Source of the DNA: Gnetum montanum
Lineage: Eukaryota; Streptophyta; Gnetopsida; Gnetales; Gnetaceae
Assembly (NCBI GenBank): GCA_015680685.1
Contig: MNCI01024332.1
Span: 91,168 to 155,167 of the forward strand
DNA length: 64,000 nt
Direction: 5' to 3'
The notes under the pieces were generated by a model. It was not told where the DNA came from, made no database searches, and was given only the letters and a program-made list of their open reading frames with translations. Shown in pieces: positions 11,525 to 21,828 of the stretch. The position numbers were made by a program, and so were the translations under genes. How positions within the stretch are numbered: position 1 is the stretch's first letter; every line of letters begins with the position of its first letter.

Positions 11525-11800
11525 GTTTGTAGTTTGCCATTTTAAGGTCATAGAGGACCGCTTGAATGCAAAAGTGTAAAAAAGCTAGTTTAAGGTCTTT
11601 GCGGACCGCTAATGGGTTAGATTTGTGAATTAAAAGTATTAGTTTAAGGTCTTCATGGACCTCTAATGATATTGAAACTATGCGTCAAAGCTACTAGTTT
11701 AAGGTCTTTGTGGACCACTAACAAGTTGGAGATAAAATTGCTAGTTTAAGGTTTTGCAGACCGCTAATTTTTTATTCTCGTGAAGGCAAACGACTAGTTT
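11525..11800. repeat. Hairpin minisatellite type 1, PR-RT interval of A
   Basis: About six units of TAGTTTAAGGTC-N6-GGACC form, for example GGTCTTTGCGGACC and GGTCTTCATGGACC. It lies between the RT start and the promoter of the antisense gene, the same place as 27155-27490 in B and 43990-44140 in C. Confidence 0.85.
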
Positions 11801-11939
11801 GAGGTGGGTTAAAGATTCTGGTCAAGCCCACCTGTAATGATGCAAACAATGCTACTACACTATGGTGAGGGTGCTACACTATATGGAACATCCTACATTA
11901 ATCAGGGTGAATAAATGACAGGTTCTTTTTTTGTAATGG

Positions 11940-11949
11940 CTATAAATAG
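11940..11949 (+). promoter_or_regulatory. TATA box of the antisense gene, copy A
   Basis: GGCTATAAATAGGGG lies about 140 bp before the first ATG (12082). Copy C has GGCTATAAATACGGG at 44367-44381, about 135 bp before its ATG, in otherwise diverged DNA (both followed by TTACCC(M)TGGTAA and an ACTTTCACT/TTTTCACT block). Conservation of box and spacing supports a plant RNA polymerase II promoter on the plus strand. Confidence 0.72.
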
Positions 11950-12599
11950 GGGTTTACCCCTGGTAAACTCGTCATTTTCACTAAAGCGCGGAGAGCCCAC
12001 ATCTAGAGCATAGACCGATTGCTCCAACGAAGAGCAAGGTGATTTAGCATAGTGACTAAGAAAGAATTTTCCATCGAGACGATGGCACCCAAGAGAGAAT
12101 GCAAACACCTAACACTCACCAAGATAGACGAAGTGAAAGACACCCTAGGGCATCTTTCGTAGGTGCAAGTTGCAATGCAGGAGGAAACTCCATTAGCTCA
12201 GTAAGTTGCTACGCTACCTCTATTTTTCGTATTGCTATTGTTGCTTCTACTTTATTTTTGTTTCTATTTTTGTTTTGCAATCTGCATTTTTTGTCATTGT
12301 TTTTGCTGTTATTTTGGTTGTTACATTGTCGCTATTGCCGATTCGGCCACAACGGTGTATGGACGCTACGCTAAGGTTGCATGCAGTGTTGCCCAAACCA
12401 CCATTGCTATGGCTGCCTGGCCATAGAGGCTTAGGTGATTTTAGCAACTTAGCATGAAAATAGTGTAGCGTACGACCCTCGAGAGGGTTTGACCATGTGT
12501 GTGAGTTAACAGTGTAACACATGTCTATCACGGCATATTGAAAATCGTTTTGTTAGGAAGAATATTTTTTGAAATGGATGCAGCGTATTGAATCCTTTC

Positions 12600-12740
12600 T
12601 TGTTTAGAATTTGCATTAAATTTTCTATTGCTATGCTATGTTAATTTTGCTACGCTATTAGCTTTATGCTTTTGCTATGCTACCTGCAAGGGAAGAGCTA
12701 TGCTACGCTATTTGCCAACCGTCAATCCTGCTACGCTACA
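12600..12740. repeat. GCTACGCTA-rich stretch in intron 1 of the antisense gene, A
   Basis: Repeated TGCTATGCTA, TGCTACGCTA and TACGCTATT words, the same pentamer vocabulary as the LTR palindromes. The corresponding intron of C is richer still (45060-45430). Confidence 0.6.
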
Positions 12741-15310
12741 AGATAACTTTGCTCGAACATGATGTTAACATTTGTCATTATGTTGTGAAGGGTGATGCTA
12801 AGGCTAGTTTTAATTATCCTAGAAATCATGGGGGTCCTGTGCTGTATAAGTGAGTCGGTTGCCAATGTTCCTCCACACCATGCACGTGTGGGGTAGTAGG
12901 CAGTCTGGTCTAGGGAAGGTGCACGAGAGTTCCTACAATTTATCCTCCATCACTTTAGTGTGATCTTTTGGTCACACTTATTGGAGGAGGTAGTAGCTGT
13001 AATAATAGAAATCCTATTGCCTGGAGCTAATTGGGGTATTATGAGATTCTTGACCGATGGAGCAATTAGTAGCAGTAGGGAGAGGGATCCAGTCAGCACT
13101 CAAAAAACTTGAGGTGTTTGGCCTGGATCTAAGAAATGCTCGAATATAATTTCTACCATTAGTACAACACACTGTTTATTTCCCACCATATGGGAACCTG
13201 CTTCCAGAACCCACCAGGAACCATTTACTGTGCCAGTGGGTGAGTTCTGTAAACATATTTTGCTACACTAGGAAAATGTTAACAGTGTATTTTTATCAAC
13301 AAGGATGGACTTAACAGTGATACGAATGTGTTGGCTTTGGCATAGATGGCACTGCAGGAGTTTTCCTCTGCTGATAATATGCGTGCGGGTGTCATAGGCC
13401 AATCCGGGGTTGAGTACAAAACCTATCCAACTCGATACTCCCAATTCTATAATAGGTGCAAGGAGCTGGATTTGTTGGATGGCGATTGGACACCCTTTAA
13501 GTCAATCATTGTTGAAGATGTATTGGTGGATCTTTTGTTGTTCCTATTTCCTTTTAAACCTAGTAAGCTAAACTGTGGGTCGTTTGCATGTTCAAGTTGC
13601 CTTCATTTTTATTTTTATTTTTTTTCTTTTTGCTTTGTCTAAGGATTTTTTTCATGTGCAAACTACTATAGTGGAAAATAAATCCTAGGAGGTGATGGTG
13701 ATGACCTCTAGGCATCACGAGGCCAACATCTACTTCAAGTACAAGGAGGTGGATGAGGCCAAATGCTAGCTTTGCAATGGGATTTCAAAATCTCTTGCCA
13801 AAAATCTTTGGGATCCTAGGCTCATGGAATTGTTCTTAGCCATGAACCCAAGAATCCCTACTACTGAGATGCTTGCCCTAGCTGACTCCTTTTCTGAAAA
13901 GGTAAACTGCTTTCGCACATGTGTGCACGGTGTGCTGGTGGTCCTTGAGATCAATGACCAACTATTTGTGGACCTCTTCAGTGTCCCTACTGATGGTCTT
14001 CCCATAGGAGTGAAGACCAAAAAGGAGGTGAACCATCAGAGGGACATTGAGGAGTGGCTAGGAGTAGAGAAAGGGCAAAAGGGGATCCCCATGGAAGCAA
14101 TCAAGTTGAAAGTAGCAAAAACAATTTACCCCATATTCCATGCCCGTGCTTTTCCCAAGCTACTATCCAAATGAAAGATCATTGGGATTGAGCAAGCTTG
14201 GGTAATGAGGGAGGTCATGGAAGAGGGGGCCAATTACAATTGGGCCAAGCATTTGTGCAAAGGTTTGCAGGCTAGGATGATCAAGCTTCATAAGAAGCCT
14301 GAGTCCTATTTCAATGTGCATCATGCCTTCTTAATAGCTTGCTTGCAATGGTTTGCAAAATTCTTGGTAGTATATGAGAATGGATTTTGGGTGATGCAAG
14401 ATCGTAACCAAATTTTCAAATCATGGATTTGCCAAGTCTTTCAAATCACTTAAGCCCAATATCCTCCAGAAGCCATTGGGGAGTCATTTTCCATGACGAC
14501 TGGGGATCGGGTGTCCCGTAACTTCCATGGCTAGGACAATGTGGGAGAGACATCCCCTAATACTACAAGTAGCATATCACATAGGAAACATCTCATTGTA
14601 GAGATGGTGGCCACTAAGTTAGACAAAAAAGGTCTCTTCTGGTTGAGGAGCCTTCCCGTATGGATGAAGAAGGGGGGTAGAAGCTGCAGTTTAAGTTACG
14701 CAAAATACAGCCTCCCATTGGTAAATGCTTTTCTCTATGTTTGTTTCTTCGCTAGTTTGGTTAATTCCTACTACGCTAGGTAGCATAGCATAGCGTAGAA
14801 TCAATTTTAAGTTAACATGCTAAGCCTAATGCGAACTTGTTTTGCTTCCAGAGAAAGAGGAAGAAGAAGAAGGTGACAAAGATATGTCGGCCCTCGAAAT
14901 AGGGGTAGCTAATAAAGATGCAGGGGCCCTAGCCACAGAGTGAAGGGCCTCGATCAAGAGAGAAGAAACTCCTATCACAAAGGAAGGAGCTCCCATCAAT
15001 GAAGAAAACACTCCTGCTGATGATGAGGACATTTTTGCCGATGAGGAGGATTCCCCCACTAATGAGGAGGATTTCCCCACTGATGAGGAGAATGCTGGCA
15101 CCTTAAAAAGAAAGGCCCTAGTGAATAAAGAGGAAGCCCGTGTCATCTAGGAGGGGACCTCTACTGATGATCCCTTTAATGAATGCATTTCAACATCAGA
15201 GGAGCAGATGAACATAGAGGGTGCTGCTATAGTGTTAAGCCAGCGAGGAGGAGAGCTACAACTAGACACTGGTGAGTTTGACCGTATATTCGATAGTATG
15301 TTGATGGATG

Positions 15311-15311
<1 letters not shown>

Positions 15312-15343
<32 letters not shown>
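15312..15343 (+). repeat. Uninterrupted C32 homopolymer in exon 4
   Basis: Thirty-two consecutive C residues follow TTGATGGATGA and precede GCTATCACCCC. The same site in C (47886-47910) reads GGTGATCCCCTTACTCCCAC, so the tract expanded from a short C-rich stretch after the copies separated. It shifts or breaks the exon 4 reading frame. Confidence 0.95.
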
Positions 15344-15344
<1 letters not shown>

Positions 15345-16869
15345 CTATCACCCCTAAGGATTTGTTGGTTAGGAGCCCTTACATTGTCATTTTCATTACT
15401 CACCAGCTCTATTGTAGTTCACCTTGATCATGAATGACGTGTTTGGTTATATGGTAGACACCACTGTTGGCATTGTAGGACCTTCCTTGATTCGGCTGGA
15501 TCCATGGGATGATACCCCTGAAAAGTTTGCATTCATGCAAGGGGTTTTTGACGACATGATCGGTCATCTCAAATAGGTCGATACGAAAGTGGATAAGTGA
15601 AGTGGCTACACTAGGCTCTTCAAGTTACTACGCTAGACCTTTTGGATTGTTGAATTTTTCCACACTACTGTGACTAATGTGTTTTCATGTATGGTCAACA
15701 GCTTCTCACCTCATGTGGGACCCAAAACAAGTAGTGAAGGTTGACGCTATGTCTACATTCCCACTTGAAGTAATCGAGGTACCTCATCGCATATATGACA
15801 AGGCTAGCGAATGTGTGTTACACTTGGCATGCTCCTTGTGGGAGTGTAGGCGTGTGAATGAAGACCTATGGAAATGGGTCTAGATGCTCCAGAAAGAGAA
15901 GGCCAACTTGACTGCTGAGATGGGAGACCTCCACTCTAGGAATGAGTTCCTCCTAGCCCATGATACCAATGATGGTAATTGGCACATGGCCTTCATAGAT
16001 TATGCAAGATATTGGATGGCTATGCAGCGCAACAACGAGGCCACCTATGAGATAATTGAGCAGCAGATGTAGATGGACTTGTTGGCTTAGAAGAACCAAG
16101 ACTGGAAGGATTACAACACAAGATTTTATGAGTGGGGTTAGTCCCAGAAAAACCACAAGCATATGTATAAACTAGAATGTGCCACCTACCGCAAACAATA
16201 CCAAGATGCTTCAATGAAGTTGTATAATCATGAAGCATTCCTAGATGCCATTGGTGCTTTCAAGGCCTACAACAAGTTCATGGAACAAGTGGTGGTCAGT
16301 GAATCCCCTGAGCAGGAAGTGAACCTTCCCATAGGTGAGACCGTCACTACCTCCTTTTCTCTGTGGCCACTGAGATAGATGGCCATCAAAAAGGAGAAAT
16401 TTGATGCAAACGCTGAATTGAGCAATAGACACTAGGTGGATATTACAAAGGAGGAGGTCTGGCACAGCCTCAAGATTGGATTGGATCGGATGCCCCTCGA
16501 GATAGACGTGGGGCCATCTTGAGTTAGTCACTTTCTTATAATGCAACTGTTTGTTTCATTCTAGCTTTTATTGTGACTCTGGCTAACTACTTCACTTTTT
16601 ATGATGTAATTTCTGGATGAAGAAGTAAGGTCCTATGAGGGCGAGAATAACAATGTAGAGGAAGGTGGTGCAAGGGAAGACGATGCAGGAGAAGATGATG
16701 TGTAACAGTAAGGGCTTTTCGATTTTGTATTTTTGCAAAACTATTGCAAACATTTTTTATTTGAAACCTTGAATGAAAAATGAATTATGTCAATATTGGT
16801 GTTATTCTAGTTTGTGCATTACGTATGTTATCTACGTGATCAATTTTTTTTATATTTTTAATGTTTTTA

Positions 16870-17045
16870 ATGTATCTTAGTTTTAGGCCATTTTGGGCCA
16901 TGCGTATTTTTGGTCCATTTCGGGCCACGTGTAGTTTTAGGCCATTTTGGGCGATGGGGTAATGTAAATGAAAGAAAATTTTTTTTTCTAGTTTTAGGCC
17001 TTAGCGGGCCATATGTAGTTTTAGGCCATTTCAGGCCATGGAAAT
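16870..17045. repeat. Hairpin minisatellite type 2, copy A
   Basis: About six units of TAGTTTTAGGCC-N6-GGGCCATG type, with GGCC arms inverted around a 6-nt spacer (GGCCATTTTGGGCC; GGCCATTTCAGGCC). It lies just after the 3' end of the antisense gene and before PR. Arrays at 49355-49635 (C) and 35965-36352 (D) occupy the same position. Confidence 0.85.
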
Positions 17046-17202
17046 GATGTAAAAAAAAGGATGTGCGAATGGTTTAAAGGATTTAGTTAGGAAACCTAGC
17101 ATAGATAGATGTATGCGAAGTGAATAAGCAATAAGTGTACAACAGATGTTAACTAGGCAGGAAGTAGTGGGGTTACTATGCTATGTGTAATTGCTTTCTA
17201 AC

Positions 17203-18031
17203 CCATCATGGATTTGGTGAGACATAGGGTTGAGACACTTTGTCACAACACTCATCTACATCGTTGTCCTCCACTTGGAAGGGCAACTCAGCCCAGACAT
17301 TTTTGTTTTTTGAGCTGACATGTTGGGCTGGCTCTTTCGCTGAATAGTTAGTATCTACAGAGATAGGCACTTTGTTCTTAGAGGTTATGAACTTTGAGCC
17401 TTGCTTCATATCTATGTTATTTATTGCTTGTGTTGCTACCTTGTCGCCATGGATCATCACCTCCCTGCCTGCATAGGGTAGATGGATCTCCTGATGTATG
17501 GGCAAAGGGACGATCCTAAGTTGTGCTAACCATGACCTCCCTAAGATCAGGTTAAACCCAAGCATATATTCCACCATGATAAACATTGCATTTGTGGTGA
17601 ACTGGTCCCCTACCACAAAGTCGATGTGGACGGTCCACAACCTATGCCCTGTTGAATGACTTCAAGCATGACATTTTCATGGTTTTAATTTGGTCTACCA
17701 AACCTAGCTTGTCCACAATAGGGAATGGAATGACATTTGTAGTAGCCCCATCATCGACGTGTACCCTTCGGATCTTATGTTGGCTGACTCGAATTGTGAT
17801 GAATAGGGGTGTTGTAGTCACCTGAACCTTTTCAGGGTCCTCCCTAATGGACTCATCATAGAAAGTCAACTGGGATGGCTGCGGTTTTGTAAGCACAGAA
17901 GGAAGCATAACTGAGTGAATTTCTTTCTCTTCTGCTAGCATGTTCTCATCAACTGGTATTTTCATTAACATGAGAACTAGAGCCTCATGGTGTGTAGTTG
18001 AATTCATAATTAGGTCGTACAAGCTCAACAT
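17203..18031 (-). pseudogene. Aspartic protease of element A
   Basis: A retropepsin-like domain that would mature the gag-pol polyprotein. The catalytic loop reads HVDDGATTNVIPFP near 17750, where DDG replaces the usual DSG/DTG. The second conserved block, FNLILGRSWLAQLR near 17540, is the ILGR flap-side motif, and IHQEIHLPYAGREV follows. A frame shift or stop near 17641 separates the halves. The stop after SPNP lies at 17205-17203. RT is not continuous with it: the antisense gene and two minisatellites lie between. Confidence 0.87.
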
Positions 18032-18039
18032 TGTATTGT

Positions 18040-20976
18040 TTTATTTTAGGGCCTACTTGACTTGAGTGAGAGCACTTAAGAGGTCTAGGCCACCTTCCTG
18101 TTTACTGCCTTTCACCTCTTCCATTCGTCTGAGGAGATGAATTTCCCAACAAAGGATAGTTTCGAGTTTAGGGTAAGATCCTTTTGGGCAAGGTGGTGAT
18201 GACCGTGTGTGCGTAGCAACGTTATCATTTGGCAACAAGGATGTAGATGCAGAGGGCAAGGGTGTAGGCTTGGAAGTACTTGGGGCAATACGTTCTGTTG
18301 ACGCCTCACCTATCAAGTGCTCTTCTCATTACTTTGGATGAGAAGGCTAAGGGGTTATCTTATGTGGGGTGGGGGAAGTTAATTGGCTTTGCCCCCTGAT
18401 GATGAATGGTGCTTGCAGTGTTAATGCAATCAGCAGTGGTGCGGTTTTTCTTATAGGTGGTGTAGGGGTAGATTTCTAGGGAGGAATTCTCAAGAAAAAT
18501 GATTGCTGCAGGTTTTTCTTAGCTGTTGGTGGTGTTGGTGCACTACGTTGAGGCACATGAACCACAAAAGACTGCTGGGGTAGCTTGGGATTATTATCAA
18601 CATTGATAGTGTTGATAATGTAATCGACATTGTTGGAATGAAAAGGATTCATTTAGACATGCAGAGATTAATTTTTGGGATGCACTGGGTTGCTTTCGTC
18701 TAGAAATAGTTTCCCTTGATCAATCATTCTTTGGATGTCATCCTTTAATGCTAGGCAGTAATCTGTGTCATGATGACACTGTTGATGGTAGTCACAGAAC
18801 CACTCCAGCCTAAAATTCTTAGAAATTGGGGGCTCATTAGGTAAAGCCAAGGAAGGGTTCCTAAGGAGTTCATAGCACCATTGATGTTTTTTAGCTACCT
18901 CCTCTGACATCCACTTATGTTGGATATACCCTGCCCTTCTAAAGGCTTGATAGGCAGCAGGGTGTACTTAGAGCAATCTTTATGCTCAAAGTTAGGCTTG
19001 GGTAGTGTGGATGCTTTGAGTGTTGATGTTGAGTGTTGGGCTACATTTCCTGGTGTGGGTGTAGGGTTAGTTGCTGGTGTGACTGCCTTCTTGTTATTAT
19101 TGTTTTTGGGTTTGGCTTCGTTTGCCAAAGCAGCCACTGTGGATGTTGCAACCTTACCCTTGTCTTTATCCATCTTTGCAAAGGTGTTCTTATATGCAAT
19201 GTAGGCCAGGTATTTACTTACCTCGGCTGCATTTTCTATGCTCTTGGTCTGGGAAAAAGCCTGACTAAGAGTCTATGGAGTGAGATAGTATAGTTTGGAC
19301 TTAATGAAGTTGTTCACTGCACCATTAAAGATGGCCAGCAGATGGGCCTCTGCGATGGGCTCGCAGATCTCATTAAGGGTAGCAATCCATTGTTGTATGA
19401 ATTTTTGGACTAGTTTGAGTGGATCTTGTCTGATGCTCATTAACTGATCCAGCATAACCTCTAGTCTCAAGTTATACTTGAAATGCGTTATGAATTGGGT
19501 TAGCAGCTCCTCTAGGGTTGAGATGGAGGAGTGTGGGAGCATGCGATACCAGTCCAGAGCTTTTCTCATCACATACATAGCAAAGACACAGATAATTGTA
19601 TGTGGCCATTGTTACAAAATAAGGAATTTAGATCTAAACATAACAAGATAGATGTTGGGATCACCCTCCCCATTGTATTTTGTAAAATGAGGAAGTGGCA
19701 TCCTAGGGGGTAACGTTAGCATGGGGACTGCCGAGCTGATGGGGATCATCATGATAGAAATCCATGAATTTTACCATGTTAGAGCCAGTAGCCTTAAGGT
19801 GTTTTATTTCCTCAGTAAGGGTCTGGATAAGCTATAATGCTTGATCCAGACTCAGGGACGATGCAAATGGTTGGGGAGTTGCAGAGGCAGCTCTCATCTG
19901 TGGAGTGGAAAGGGTAGCGATGTGACCCATAGGCAGTGCCATTGGGGTGGCCCCTATGAAAGGTGCTACTTGTTCTATCCACCACATGGTAGGTGGTGCC
20001 ATTGGAGCAACAGCCACTAGTTGTGCCATGGGGTGGGCCGTTTGTGTGGCTGGTGGGACAGACCATAGTTCCACATTTAGTTGTACTGTTTGTGGGACCT
20101 GGTACATTTGGTGGTGAGTGTAGTGAGACATTTGTGATGGCTGAAAAATAGGAGGAGAAGTGAATGGGGTCCACCATGTGGATGGGATTGGGCCCGTCAC
20201 TAACAGTGGGATAGGTGTAGAAGCAGGAATGGATGCGGGAGCTGCATGCATCTACGATGTAGGTACAGTGTGAACGTAGGGCAGGGTAGTTGTGATCGGT
20301 GCATGATACGCTAAGGGAATGGATTGGGGGGCTGATTGTAGGGGGTGGGGGGGGGCAGTACTACTTAAAATTAAGATGGAGGAAAAGACATGTTGATATG
20401 CCGAGGGCATGGCATGGCTACCTGTTGCCAATGAAACTATGGGTTGCGACGATGCGGACATGATCATGAAGGGAGCAGCGGTAAAGAGTGGGTTTGTCCA
20501 GAAAGATGGGGTGGGAGGGATGGTTGCAGGGTTGGTTTGATCCCCACCTTTAGATTGGGAATCCAGTTCCTCTTACCCATCTTGGAATGCCTCATCATAG
20601 TGAGAGGCCATGTCTCATGGCTCCCTAGGCCTAGCCAACTGTGTCAGCTGATCTATGATCCACTGATGCATTTGCATCAGAGGAATGGAAATGCCAAGAG
20701 TGGGAATAAATTCCCTGCCATTATAGTAAGAGAACTTGAAGCTACATTTGTCTTCAAGTTCTTGTATGTTTAAGGGCATATTTTCCTAAACCTTAGTGCA
20801 GAGAAAGTTGTATTGCTCATATTGCTGTGCCAAGCTCTCAAGTGATCGATTTTGGATCCTAAGAGATCGGTGTAGCTCTTGCACTGGCCTAAGAAATTTC
20901 TCGGTACCTGTGGTACCCTGAACCAAGAGGGGAACCTCAATGTTAGAGGTAGTAACTACGGTGCTTAAGGAAATCA
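18040..20976 (-). pseudogene. Gag polyprotein of element A
   Basis: The structural protein that would form virus-like particles. The start is taken at MISLSTVVTT (20976) because B and C have a start at the same place. In order: an N-terminal helical part (LRPVQELHRSL), a Pro/Ala/Met/Thr-rich linker (20250-19830), the capsid-like retrotrans_gag core (KALDWYRMLPHSSISTLEEL near 19540, LVQKFIQQWIATLNEICEP near 19410), a Lys/Asn-rich linker (19170-19050) and a Cys/His block FCDYHQQCHHDTDYCLALKD near 18770. That last block, with IQRMIDQGKL after it, is typical of Tat/Ogre gags. Stops at about 20780, 20590 and 20250 and several frameshifts disrupt it. Confidence 0.88.
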
Positions 20977-21181
20977 TTTTTGTAGGGTTAAAAGAAAAAG
21001 GGTTTGAAAACAAGGAAAACAAGAAGATCAAATGGCGATCGGAGGCTTTCTATCTTGCAGGATTTCAAAGGAACCATCGCGGTGACCGATCTGCATCACA
21101 CGATGCTTAAACAACTACAAAAGGATGTCACATTTACGCTAGTGCATGAAAAGGTACAAAACATGTGCAAGACTAGCACAT
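20977..21181 (-). other. Leader of element A, shortened
   Basis: It aligns with the leader next to the LTR in B (31720-31830) and C (54120-54250) through the blocks AAGGAACCATCGCGGTGACC and TGTCACATTTACGCTAGT. It lacks the last ~100 bp and the tandem repeats of the C leader. It passes at about 21182 into mid-LTR sequence, so about 1.7 kb of LTR plus the leader end were deleted. Confidence 0.7.
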
Positions 21182-21762
21182 CATAGCACTCAAATGAAGA
21201 GGATTCTTAACAAAACTTGCCACATTTCGCTATGTTATGTTGCTTATGCATCAAGGATAAAGTGGGGCATATATCCCACGAGAGCAAGTCATTGTCAATC
21301 TGCATCTTTTATGTCTGATCAATCTTCTCAAGGCCTGCTACGCTATGCAACGTAGTGTAGCATAGCAGGTCTCATAGTTAGAAAACTTGCCAAACTATTT
21401 CTCTCATCTTGAACACTCTCGATAGCTCCTAGCATGGTCCCTGGGTAAACCGTAAGCTAGGTCAAGTGTCAAGCTGGGTAGGCTAGAGGGTGTAAGAAAC
21501 CTATAGCCTAGGAGATAGAAAATTTGTTGAATTGTACCATCTACCCCTATTCCTATTTTATGCAAACTAGCCTTGTGGCTAGGTGCCACGTTGATTATGC
21601 TGTAGAGGTTAATAGGCAAGCTTGGAAGCAACATTGCAAGCAGTAGGACTTTCAGGGTGCCATGTCATCTGCACGGTCCATTGTGACATCATGTTTGAAG
21701 AGATATTTGCCCAAATTTTGAGACTACTAAATCATGAGAGTTCCAAAATTTATGGTGTTTCA
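21182..21762 (-). repeat. Truncated LTR shared by elements A and B
   Basis: Only the last ~580 bp of the LTR remain. They match 33635-34212, starting at TAGCACTCAAATGAAGAGG and ending TATGGTGTTTCA. The LTR is at once the right boundary of A and the left (3') LTR of B. The promoter part is missing. A 36-bp GCTAC palindrome is at 21334-21369. Confidence 0.85.
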
Positions 21763-21828
21763 GTGACCCCTCTTTGTTGATGTCTGGAGGATCTACCTGA
21801 GAGACGTTGACAAAGAATATGAAACACC
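21754..21828. promoter_or_regulatory. Polypurine tract hairpin of element B
   Basis: GGTGTTTCA (LTR end), then CCCCTCTTT at 21767-21775 (complement of the polypurine tract AAAGAGGGG). After a ~25-nt loop the inverted GACAAAG and TGAAACACC (21820-21828) follow. The nine terminal LTR bases are therefore present twice in opposite orientation. Confidence 0.82.

Larger units (their letters stand above)
12082..16705 (+). pseudogene. Seven-exon antisense gene carried in the PR-RT interval, copy A
   Basis: A spliced gene on the strand opposite to gag-pol. Exons inferred by comparison with C: 12082-12200, 13286-13562, 13672-14720, 14852-15367, 15418-~15587, 15702-16522, ~16630-16705 (stop TAA). Donors GTAAGT (12201), GTAAGC (13563) and GTAAAT (14721) and acceptors ending AG fit, and codon phase is kept across exons 2-3 and 3-4. 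Exon 1 is basic (MAPKRECKH). Exons 2-3 look globular (LALA-MALQEFSS; IPTTEMLALADSF; KVAKTIYPIFHARAFPKLL). Exon 4 is acidic with repeated DEED/NEED blocks. Exons 5-6 are helical and coiled-coil-like (WECRRVNEDLW; KNHKHMYKLECATY). The last exon ends GAREDDAGEDDV. I do not recognise the family. Six or more stops and a one-base deletion near 14630 make it a pseudogene. Confidence 0.82.
6222..21181 (-). mobile_element. Element A, Tat/Ogre-type Ty3/gypsy retrotransposon, degenerate
   Basis: The internal region is about 15 kb in the order (right to left) leader, gag, PR, antisense gene interval, RT, RNase H, second RNase H, integrase, minisatellite, non-coding DNA, polypurine tract. Gene order, size, Tat-like RT (KDDFPLPSIDQL), the gag CCHC-like block FCDYH...DYCLALKDDIQ and the second RNase H all point to the Tat/Ogre clade. 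Its 5' LTR is reduced to 581 bp without a promoter and the coding regions carry stops, so it cannot be autonomous. Confidence 0.88.

Noticed and set aside
12206-12457. Overlapping hydrophobic plus-strand frames resembling a membrane protein
   Set aside because: They lie in intron 1 of the antisense gene, just after a conserved GTAAGT donor, in a T-rich stretch. C has no equivalent frame.
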